Positions 1 to 7,775 of a DNA stretch of 64,000 nucleotides are shown here, in pieces. The notes below the pieces were generated by a model. That model saw only the letters and a program-made list of their open reading frames with translations, did not search any database and was not told the origin of the DNA. Numbering within the stretch: the first letter of the stretch is position 1; the number at the start of each line of letters is the position of its first letter. The translations under genes and the position numbers were made by a program. Origin of the DNA: Actinomyces bowdenii (GTDB taxonomy: Bacteria; Actinomycetota; Actinomycetes; Actinomycetales; Actinomycetaceae); the NCBI RefSeq assembly GCF_017592395.1, contig NZ_JAGFOU010000015.1, positions 1 to 64,000 of the forward strand. The letters run 5' to 3'.

Positions 1-33
1 CTGGGGCGTCAAAGGTGCGTTAGCGTGAGTCAT

Positions 34-154
34 GGAGGCCTCCGGTACAGATGTGAACGTGCACACCCACATCATGCCGGAGGCCTCCTCCTCACCCCCG
101 ACGTTCACAACCTCCCGAGGAAGTACACCTAGTCGTCCTTCCTCGGGAGGTTGT
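34..154. repeat. two adjacent inverted repeats
   Basis: The first is a 12-bp perfect dyad (GGAGGCCTCCGG at 34-45 with its complement at 77-88, loop 31). The second is a 17-bp perfect dyad (107-123 with 138-154, loop 14). No T-run follows either arm. They could be a terminator for a gene left of the window or the edge of a mobile-element remnant. Positions 1-918 hold no convincing gene; the open frames there have poor codon usage and no ribosome-binding site. Confidence 0.6.
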
Positions 155-227
155 AAGCAGGGTGGGTGGTGGGTGAGGGCCTGCGGTGGGGTGAGGGCTG
201 ATCGTGGGCTGCGCCGCGGTTGGACCT

Positions 228-320
228 CACTTCGCGACAAAGGCGACATTTCGCGAAAAGAGCGACACCTACAGGTGTCGTCCAAGTCGCGAAGTATCGT
301 TCAAGTCGCGAAGTGTCGCC
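228..320. repeat. dispersed intergenic repeat A, copy 1
   Basis: This stretch carries several TCGCGAAGTGTCG-like words, some inverted, around a GCGACACCT/AGGTGTCG core. A recognisably similar stretch occurs in opposite orientation at about 60400-60484. Both can be read as a similar short peptide (HFAT..A...), which may explain spurious gene calls on such repeats. Function unknown. Confidence 0.6.
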
Positions 321-761
321 TCACGTGCAGCCCCACCGCCCTCCAGGCGCACTCCACTGGCCTCTGCCCCGCGCGGGGCACCACCGCCGGCCCATGACCC
401 TCCCGGCGGAGCGCGCACCGGCTTACCGCGCTCGACGAGGGGAGTCTCCCGACCACACCCACACCGACAGCCCCGCCCACAGGACATGAGAGGCGATTGG
501 GCGCGCCCCCGGGCCGCCGCCCAGCAACCCAGGACAGCGACCCAGGGCAGGGGGCCGGGCCGGCGACCTGAGGGTCTGGCGCGCCGGGAAGGCATGGACG
601 GCCCTCCAAGCACAGTGGCGGCTAAGGACGCCTCTCCGCATTCCCCTGGGCGACTGCGGGCGGGAGAAGACGCCTGCTCACATGGTCACGACTGCGTCGA
701 CCCGGTGGGGCGGCAACAGCGTGCTGCCGTCCATGGGGCTCTGATCCGGCGCTGAACACTG

Positions 762-802
762 TCACAGATGCGTCAAGGCTCTATCACAGATGCATCAAGG
801 CT
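762..802. repeat. 19-nt tandem direct repeat upstream of the GH16 gene
   Basis: TCACAGATGCGTCAAGGCT at 762-780 is repeated with one change at 784-802, a period of 22 nt (about two helical turns). It lies about 120 nt upstream of the secreted glycosidase gene. The helical spacing would suit a regulator binding site, but that is inference. Confidence 0.5.
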
Positions 803-918
803 GCCACACTGACTTTGTGCTTGACCTGAGAACGGCAGGGCCTGAGCGCGGAGGCCAGGGCGGGCTCCTGCCTGTTGAGTAAGAACCTCTTTCGGCCTCC
901 ACGAGTGAAAGGCCACCC

Positions 919-2319
919 ATGAATCCCGTATCCCGACACATATCCCGACCCATGCCCCGGCACATATCCCGACGCGCCGCCCTCGCCGGTGCCGGTATCG
1001 GGGCGGCGGGGCTGCTGGTTCCGACGCACGCCATGGCGGACGGCGTCGCCCATCGGCTCGTGCGCACGATCAACCCGGGCGAGACGATCGAGGAGACCAT
1101 CGAGGACTGCCTGGCCGACCAGAGCGCCGACGCCTCGTGGCTCTACGACTACACCCAGGCGCCTGGCGCCCTGTACATCTCCACGGCGGTCCGCCAGGAG
1201 GGCAGGACCTGCTACCGGGCCCTGGTGCACAACGAGAGGGAGAGGATCCGCCTGCGCCTGGAGCGCTGCGAGCCCGCGGGCACCACGGTCATCGCCGAGG
1301 GTCCCTCCGTGCCGGTGTCCTCCTATCCGGGTGCGCAGGTCTGGATCCTGCGCACCACTATCACGGGGAGCACCTTCGAGGCGGTGCTCGCCGGCGTGCC
1401 CGGCATGCACCTGTCCGTCACTGACAGCGCCATCACCCAGGGCTCGCGGGTGACCCAGACCTTCTACCTCTCCAGGAAGGCGGCATCCCCCACCGCTGTG
1501 ATCGACACCGATCTGGAGGTGACCTCGAGCGCCCCGGCGGGGACGGACACCTTCTCCATGCTCCTGTACGAGGACAGCTTCGATGCGGGCACCGACTTCG
1601 ATACGAGGTACTGGGGCGAGCACTACCCGGATTGGAACCCCGGGTATGTCCAGTACGACTGGGGCGTCATCACCCATGACACCCACGACGTCAGGGATGG
1701 CGTGGGCCGGATCCTGTGGCGCAAGCGCGAGGTGCCGATCACCAAGTGGCCGAACAAGCACGACAAGGAGGCCGGCCGGAGCACTGTGCGCGACGTGGAC
1801 ACCGCCAGCATCGTCACCCGCGGCAAGCTGGACTTCACCTATGGCCGGGTGGAGGTCAGGGCGCGCTTCCCCCAGTCGCATGAGGGACTGTGGGCAGGGA
1901 TCTGGATGCGGCCCGTCGGTGGTGGTGATGGGGAGATCGATATCGCCGAGTCCTGGGGCGGTGGCGCGAGCACCGGCAAGGTTAGTGCGGACGTGCACTA
2001 CACCTATGACAGGAATGTGCCGAACCGGCACCGGCCCGTCGTCGTGGAGCCCAGGCCCGACCTCACCGAGCTCCATGTCTTCGCCATGGAGAAGACCCCG
2101 GAGCGCATCTCCTTCTTCTTCGACGGCCGCATGTACCACGAGGTCAGGAGCGATGAGCGCCCCGAGCTGTGGGCCAAGGCCTTCGGGCCGGACAAGCCCT
2201 ACTACCTGCGGCTGTGCTCGCAGGCCGGGGACACCCCGGAGACCAGGATCGATACGACGACGTTCACGGAGGCCGCCATGGAGATCGACTACATCGGCGT
2301 GTGGCAGATGGACTCCTAG
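919..2319 (+). CDS. Tat-exported glycoside hydrolase family 16 protein
   Basis: A secreted beta-glucan or galactan hydrolase of the GH16 jelly-roll clan is predicted. The N-terminus carries a twin-arginine signal (R18-R19 in SRRAALAG, then a small hydrophobic stretch ending near AMADG). The catalytic signature E339-I-D341-I-A-E344 is the GH16 beta-bulge motif: E339 nucleophile, D341 helper, E344 acid/base. It lies in the usual setting, after GLWAGIWMRP and followed by SWGGG. The first ~200 residues are not recognised and may be a carbohydrate-binding or linker region. An alternative ATG lies at 952; upstream ribosome-binding sequence is weak for both. Substrate cannot be told from sequence. 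The gene stands alone, 139 bp before cas6. Confidence 0.85.
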   Translation: MNPVSRHISRPMPRHISRRAALAGAGIGAAGLLVPTHAMADGVAHRLVRTINPGETIEETIEDCLADQSADASWLYDYTQAPGALYISTAVRQEGRTCYRALVHNERERIRLRLERCEPAGTTVIAEGPSVPVSSYPGAQVWILRTTITGSTFEAVLAGVPGMHLSVTDSAITQGSRVTQTFYLSRKAASPTAVIDTDLEVTSSAPAGTDTFSMLLYEDSFDAGTDFDTRYWGEHYPDWNPGYVQYDWGVITHDTHDVRDGVGRILWRKREVPITKWPNKHDKEAGRSTVRDVDTASIVTRGKLDFTYGRVEVRARFPQSHEGLWAGIWMRPVGGGDGEIDIAESWGGGASTGKVSADVHYTYDRNVPNRHRPVVVEPRPDLTELHVFAMEKTPERISFFFDGRMYHEVRSDERPELWAKAFGPDKPYYLRLCSQAGDTPETRIDTTTFTEAAMEIDYIGVWQMDS

Positions 2320-2458
2320 CGGCGCCGCCCGGTCCGGGTGCGCGGGCACTGCAGGTGCTGTGCCGGGTTTGCCCCCTGTGAACCCGCATGTCGGGCGCGG
2401 CGGCGTGGGACAGTGGAGCCTGCACCGCCGTGCTGAGATGTGCCTGGAGGTGGCTCTC

Positions 2459-3277
2459 GTGCCCAGTACTGTTCTGATCCACTTCGATGCGCCCTCGCCG
2501 GTGGAGGCCACTCCTCGACGGCTCCATGCCGCGTGGGGCAGGGTCTTCGACCTGCCCGAGGGGGTCTCGCCGGAGCGGGCGGCCGGGGTTCCGGCGCTGG
2601 CGGGGCGCCCGCCGCATGAGCTCGCCGGCACCAAGCCGTACTGCTTGGGGGCGATGACGGCGCGGCCCGGCTATTTCGGCGTGGAGCTGCGGTTCCTCGA
2701 TGATCGGCTGCTGGATACCCTGGACGGGTGGCTGGCCTGGGGCGGGGTGCTGGCGGTCGGCGATGGCGGGGGTGGGCAGCCCCCGCTCATCCCGGTGGAG
2801 GCCCAGGTCCTGGAGCAGGCCTCGTGGGAGGAACTGTTGGATGACGACGGCGCGTGCGCCTGGGAGGTGCGCCTGCTCTCCCCCACGGTGTTCACCTCCC
2901 GGGGGCGTCACCTGGATTCGATCTCCCCCGCCTCCTTGGCCACGAGCCTGGGAGCCCGATGGAGGCAGTGGGATGCGGCGACGGCGCCGCGGCTGCCCGG
3001 GAGGGAGGAGCTGCGTCAGGTGCTGGCCGTTGAGGATCGCACCTACGCGGTGAGGACGGGCCTGGGCATGCCGCGGGCCGATAGCCGCGGCCGGTTGTCC
3101 TCGCGGCGCATCACTGCGCGCGAGGGCGATTTGCGGATCACCGCTGTGGCGGGCAGGCGTGCGACCCGTGTGTTCTCCCAGCTCATGTCCCTGGCGCGCT
3201 TCACCAATGTCGGCTCCCACACCTCCTTCGGGATGGGGGTGCTGGATGTTGAGGCGGTGGAGGGTCGGGACTGGTGA
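2459..3277 (+). CDS. cas6: Cas6 pre-crRNA processing endoribonuclease
   Basis: Cas6 cuts the repeat RNA to release crRNAs with an 8-nt 5' tag. This 272-residue protein has the family's usual length and begins VLIHFDAP. Near the C-terminus it carries the Gly-rich RAMP loop (FTNVGSHTSFGMGVLDVE), the best Cas6 landmark. The GTG at 2459 is chosen because a GGAGG lies 8 nt upstream; the ATG at 2438 has no such site. It is the only cas gene on the plus strand, about 15 kb from the nearest array, and converges with the CorA-like gene. No histidine can be assigned as catalytic by eye. Confidence is good for the family. Confidence 0.8.
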   Translation: MPSTVLIHFDAPSPVEATPRRLHAAWGRVFDLPEGVSPERAAGVPALAGRPPHELAGTKPYCLGAMTARPGYFGVELRFLDDRLLDTLDGWLAWGGVLAVGDGGGGQPPLIPVEAQVLEQASWEELLDDDGACAWEVRLLSPTVFTSRGRHLDSISPASLATSLGARWRQWDAATAPRLPGREELRQVLAVEDRTYAVRTGLGMPRADSRGRLSSRRITAREGDLRITAVAGRRATRVFSQLMSLARFTNVGSHTSFGMGVLDVEAVEGRDW

Positions 3278-3326
3278 GGGGGTGGGGCCTGGAGGCCGTG
3301 GGCGCTGGGCCGCCCCGGCCCTTGGC

Positions 3327-5081
3327 CTACTCCTTCTTCTGGGTCGGTGGCTCCTGGGGGTCGTCCTCGTGCGGGGTCGCCTGGGGCGGGGGCGGGATGC
3401 GCTTGGGCTCGGCCCTGGAGGGCATCTCGGGTTCTTTGGCGGGGCTCAGGCCTCGTGGGGGCCGGCCGATCCTGACGTGGAAGAACTTGGCGAGGCCGAG
3501 CCCGATGCCCACAGCTCCGACAATCACCCCGTTAAGGGACAACCACCACAACCAGTGGCGGCCCCATAGCCCCGTGCCGGGATCCCAGTTGATCCAGATC
3601 TCCAGGAGGACGGACAGGGGGATGCCGATGAACGCCAGGACTCCCAGCGCCCACTCCATCATCCGCGAGGATTCCTGCTGCTCACGCTCGATGGCCTGGC
3701 GCTGACGCTCGATATCTTGGCGCTCCAGGTCCACGCGGTGCTCTTCGCGCTCGATGAGCGTCTGGATGCTCTCGCGCAGAAGGCGTGCCTGCTCGACGAC
3801 CTGAGCGACTGCCTCATCCAGCTTTGTCACATCATGCATCCACGTAAGAATGCGATCTGCGCGAGTATGACCGGAGACATCCGTCCACCATTCCGAGACG
3901 AGGAAGGTCACAGCGTCACTATCGAGCCGAACGGATGTATCAATGAGGCCATCGAGATCGTCGAGAAGTACCCTAGTTCCACCGTGACGGCCAATGTGCG
4001 CCGAGACTTCTTTAGCGGTCTCGGCAATCTTCTTCGACAGCGCGCGTATCCGCAGGCGGTCCAGGACGACCAAGAAGTACACGTCCAGGTCAGTGGATAA
4101 GGATCTCAGCATACCCTCACACAGAAAATCGTCGTTCTGGCGTGCCATATAGGCGACTCCGGTCTCCCCTACGGTGATCGCCTGGCTCTGGGAGAGAAGA
4201 TGAGTGCGTCTGATAGCCTCCGCGTAGGCCTCTTCACCGAGTTCCAGCCCTGTTGGGGAGGGGAGTTCGCTCCACTGCCACCCCGAGACCGCCGCTAATG
4301 ATTGACTGACCCTGCAATCATGGCAATCATGATCGTCTGGAGTTGCAATGCTATGGGGGCAGGACAGTAGGACGTTCGCCACTTCCATGGATATTGGAGC
4401 GCCTTGCCGTTCCACCAGAGAAGTGACGTCCTTTTCATCTTCGGGCAGCCACGAGGTTGTAAACGAAAGCGGGACCCATGTGACGGTGAACAGTGGTGGA
4501 GCGATCCAACGCTCTCTCCCCTGTCGATCGGAGGCCAGGATGACAGGATGATCTGCACAAACCTTGGGATCTGCGAGCATCCGAGTAAGAAAATCACCGA
4601 GACGTTCCAATGACCGGAGTTTCACTGCGGCCTCATAGTAGCGCTCGTAAATTACATTGGGGACGGCGGCATGCGTTGCAAGGATCACCGTGCAGGAGTT
4701 ATCTTCCTCAGCCACCCGAAGAACCTCAAGTGCTCCGATCTCCAGCACAGCCCCATAGCCATCCTCAGCATCATATGTGAACAGCCTCTTAAGGGCGAGA
4801 GATCGCCGATTCCCCGCATCGAGGATGCGCTGCGAAACTTCAGGATGAAAGTATCCTGCTCGCCAGCGGTGCCATGCGGTGATCATGTGCCCGCGACGAC
4901 CTCGGGCCCGGAGGTTGACTGCACCTTCCTTCCAGCAGGTGTCCTGCCCGAAAGTAGCTTCCCAGCCGTCTGGAACCTCCGCCTCCCATAGGAAGGTGAC
5001 GCGCATCTGACCACTATCGCGAAGATGGATGAATCCGGTTCCCAGCTCCTCATCATTAGTCTTTCTGAAAGAAATTCTCAT
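3327..5081 (-). CDS. CorA-shaped two-TM membrane protein linked to the CRISPR locus
   Basis: This 584-residue protein matches no family I can name with certainty. Its layout resembles CorA-type channels: a soluble N-terminal region (about 1-410), a long charged coiled coil (about 416-472), then two C-terminal transmembrane helices (about 477-495 and 510-533). The CorA signature GMN is absent from the loop between them. A Cys/His cluster (C241, H243, C253, C256) might bind metal. The tail after TM2 is proline-rich and charged. Its start lies inside the Csm6-like gene (26-nt overlap), so the two are surely co-translated. CorA-like proteins are known accessory effectors of some type III systems; a role as membrane effector gated by a CRISPR second messenger is inference. 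A GTG at 5084 is an alternative start. Confidence 0.65.
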   Translation of the reverse strand: MRISFRKTNDEELGTGFIHLRDSGQMRVTFLWEAEVPDGWEATFGQDTCWKEGAVNLRARGRRGHMITAWHRWRAGYFHPEVSQRILDAGNRRSLALKRLFTYDAEDGYGAVLEIGALEVLRVAEEDNSCTVILATHAAVPNVIYERYYEAAVKLRSLERLGDFLTRMLADPKVCADHPVILASDRQGRERWIAPPLFTVTWVPLSFTTSWLPEDEKDVTSLVERQGAPISMEVANVLLSCPHSIATPDDHDCHDCRVSQSLAAVSGWQWSELPSPTGLELGEEAYAEAIRRTHLLSQSQAITVGETGVAYMARQNDDFLCEGMLRSLSTDLDVYFLVVLDRLRIRALSKKIAETAKEVSAHIGRHGGTRVLLDDLDGLIDTSVRLDSDAVTFLVSEWWTDVSGHTRADRILTWMHDVTKLDEAVAQVVEQARLLRESIQTLIEREEHRVDLERQDIERQRQAIEREQQESSRMMEWALGVLAFIGIPLSVLLEIWINWDPGTGLWGRHWLWWLSLNGVIVGAVGIGLGLAKFFHVRIGRPPRGLSPAKEPEMPSRAEPKRIPPPPQATPHEDDPQEPPTQKKE

Positions 5082-7566
5082 CACCCTCTACTTCTCCGCT
5101 ACTAACCCAAGCGTCCACTCCATCCTGCAAGGATTTAAATCTACTCATCCAATCGGAGTCAATTAAAACGGGAGTGTCAGAGGAGCAATCTTGTGTCTGC
5201 AAATCTTGCGCGTCCATTTTGATGCGATCGATGACCTTTCGAAGAAGATCTGGGTAGGACATGTCTTCGCGCTCCACTTGCGCATCATCGAAGCCCCTGT
5301 CCATGGACTTGTCAATCGTACCGCTGCCGTGAAGGATGACTAGGTTATTGCGGATCATGTAGAGTAACCGCTGGAGATCGCTGAGAGTGAGATTGTCCAC
5401 CGCGCACCGCGAATCTGCTTCCCGACGTTTGCGGATCTCCTTATCCTCGAGGATGGTCGCCGATTTTGCAAGCAGGCTAATTGTTTTTCTGTCGCTTTTT
5501 TTCTTGCATCTGGTGATTTCCGCGGCTGCCACCATGAGCCTGATGCGTGTCTCCCAGTCGTCCTGTGCGTCCGTCCATAGATCGACGATGGTCTCGAGCA
5601 CTCCGAGCACGACGCCAGCATGCTTATCGAGATTATCCGCTGTGACGGCATTGGCGTACTCCTGGCGCAACGTGTCGCAGCCTTGCGCGAGAACGGTCAT
5701 CTTATAATCGCCGGCACTGAGAACCCTAACAGCACTGAGGAGATTGAGACTGCGTAGACTTGCTGCTGCTGCGTTTCTGAGAGCTTTCTCGATACCTGTG
5801 TGCATGGCGATCCGGTGAAACTGAGAGGTGGAGTCATCCACGTCATTATCCGAGTCGATAAAGGTCTGCAGGAACAATGGAGCGGCGTGTATAGCGCACC
5901 ATTGTTGGGCTTCTTGAAGAGCCCCGAGGACGACACCCTTCGAGCCCGTCCCAACGATGACCACAGCGGAGGGCTGCAGTTGGGCGAGGACGAGTGCCGT
6001 CTCAGTCCGGGCTGCCTGGAGGATCGCAGCCTGTCCCGCATCCTCCCCTCCAGCGGGTCGGTACTCCACTGCTTGAATTGCCGGCCTGTCGCCCTCGAAA
6101 AGCCTCCATCGTTTGTCACGCACCGCATTTATGGCAATGTCCCTCTCTCGTCGAGCACCGTTGCGGGAGTCCGGATGGCTGGAGTGGAGCAAGCGCAGGA
6201 CGATGGGCAGAGGCGGTTCATCGGTGAGCATGCCAGCGGGCACGGCCTGGAGCAGTTCCTGCTGGGGAGGCTGCAAGAGGACGCGTTCGGCGATGGGCTT
6301 TTTTTTACTATGTCCACCCAGGCCGCAGGCGTAGAGGTAGAGGATGGGGCGCTCCGCAGGCCAGGACATCCAGGGTGGAGCACCGGCGGCCAGTTCGGGA
6401 ATGGAGCGGGCTTCTTCAAGAGCTGCCAGGGTGGGCACTGCTGCGTCATGGACGGCTGAGTTTCCGATGGTGTTGAGTGCGGCCCGTGTGAGAAGCCAGG
6501 ATCCTGCAGAGGAGGTCGGCGAGCCGTCCTTGATCTGCTGCTCGATTTTCCCGATTGCTTCACCGAGTGTCGGAGTTCTGCCGTTACTGCTGGGCATGAA
6601 CACTGAGGACCAGGGCTCGGCTCGGCTCCTGTTCTCCTGTTCGAGGAGCATCTCGTAGTGTGCCTGCACCCAGGCGCGCACGGCGAGCCCAGCACTGTTG
6701 TCGGCACGCATGAGCCATAGGCAAGCAAGTTTCCTCAGAGAGCCTTCGTCAATTGCATCACTGAGCCTTTCTGCTATACCAGCATAGTCTCGGATCTCCT
6801 CAGTGACGAGTTCATCTTTTCCCTTCCCTTCAGCCCAGACGGTGGCATCGTGGAGGAGTCCGAGGGAGCAGAGCCACTTGAACTCCGCATTATCAGAAAG
6901 CTGATGCTGCTTCACTTGCGTCGCAGTCGACTTACCCCGTTCGGGAGTAAGCATGAGCCTCCATGGGAGACCGGATTGATCAGCTGCCCCGAGCGCAGCG
7001 ACCATCATGGTGGTGGATCCTGACATTGCATTGACGATAACACCATCAGTCAGTCCCTTCTCTTTTTCTTTCGCCAGAATCCCAGAGAACTTGTCGAGCA
7101 TATCACGCTCATTCAGGCCACCGTTCATCATATCAGTATTGACGACAATTTTATATCGATGCCTAATGGAAGAACGTACTGAGGGGCGGCTGAGGATCTC
7201 ATGGAGGACCCGAGCCAGAGGCGCAGTCTGCATTTTCCCTTCCATACTCGCGAGGAGGAGGATGTGAACAGGCCTCTCTGCTTTCGGGCAAGTCGCTCCT
7301 GTTTCACTCTCCTCCTTAAGCGCTTCGCAAATCTGCGCCAATGGAGTGGTGGTGAAGCGATCGTTGGAATGCCCATCGCCATAATCCAGGCGAAAGAGCG
7401 CTTGGACCAGCAAATCGATCTTCGTCTCATCACCGTCGATTTGATCAAGCATCTTCTTCAGGGCTTCGGTCCGCTGTTCTCTGAGTTGATCCCTCTGCCC
7501 CTCATTGATATTTAAAATATTCAGACCGAGATCGGCATCTCCGACAGTGTGAATGAGAAGTGCCAT
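5056..7566 (-). CDS. single-chain double CARF-HEPN (Csm6-like) ribonuclease
   Basis: This 836-residue protein looks like two fused Csm6/Csx1 units. Each half has a Rossmann-like CARF signature: NAMSGSTTMMVAALGAA (179-195) in the first, VVIVGTGSKGVVLGAL (535-550) in the second. Each half ends in a helical HEPN-like part. The second has the RNase motif R739-N-x5-H746 (IRNNLVILHG). The first has the aligned I-G368-N-S-A-V-H373, so the catalytic arginine is replaced by glycine. Csm6 proteins normally homodimerise to form one cyclic-oligoadenylate pocket and one composite RNase site; here one chain would supply both halves. I recall that fused forms have been reported recently as Csm6-2, but this cannot be checked here. 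The ATG at 7566 has AGAGGA just upstream. The gene overlaps the membrane-protein gene downstream. Confidence 0.7.
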   Translation of the reverse strand: MALLIHTVGDADLGLNILNINEGQRDQLREQRTEALKKMLDQIDGDETKIDLLVQALFRLDYGDGHSNDRFTTTPLAQICEALKEESETGATCPKAERPVHILLLASMEGKMQTAPLARVLHEILSRPSVRSSIRHRYKIVVNTDMMNGGLNERDMLDKFSGILAKEKEKGLTDGVIVNAMSGSTTMMVAALGAADQSGLPWRLMLTPERGKSTATQVKQHQLSDNAEFKWLCSLGLLHDATVWAEGKGKDELVTEEIRDYAGIAERLSDAIDEGSLRKLACLWLMRADNSAGLAVRAWVQAHYEMLLEQENRSRAEPWSSVFMPSSNGRTPTLGEAIGKIEQQIKDGSPTSSAGSWLLTRAALNTIGNSAVHDAAVPTLAALEEARSIPELAAGAPPWMSWPAERPILYLYACGLGGHSKKKPIAERVLLQPPQQELLQAVPAGMLTDEPPLPIVLRLLHSSHPDSRNGARRERDIAINAVRDKRWRLFEGDRPAIQAVEYRPAGGEDAGQAAILQAARTETALVLAQLQPSAVVIVGTGSKGVVLGALQEAQQWCAIHAAPLFLQTFIDSDNDVDDSTSQFHRIAMHTGIEKALRNAAAASLRSLNLLSAVRVLSAGDYKMTVLAQGCDTLRQEYANAVTADNLDKHAGVVLGVLETIVDLWTDAQDDWETRIRLMVAAAEITRCKKKSDRKTISLLAKSATILEDKEIRKRREADSRCAVDNLTLSDLQRLLYMIRNNLVILHGSGTIDKSMDRGFDDAQVEREDMSYPDLLRKVIDRIKMDAQDLQTQDCSSDTPVLIDSDWMSRFKSLQDGVDAWVSSGEVEGDENFFQKD

Positions 7567-7775
7567 GATATTCCTCTCCGATGGGATCGACAAGCAATGA
7601 AATAACTACCACGCTACAGGTCATAACTCAATAGAATCTAGAAACACTATAGTCAGAGGGTTATTCACAGAGGCAGAGTTTGCTTACGTTTGCCCAGTTC
7701 AGAGGCAACTTGCTTCGGCCCGTGAATAACCTTCTCAGTCTCCACAGCGGCTTAAAATACGTCATCAATCAAGAA

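Noticed and set aside
32-755. Several overlapping short open frames at the left edge
   Set aside because: They lie on dispersed repeat A and inverted repeats, mutually overlapping, with no ribosome-binding site.
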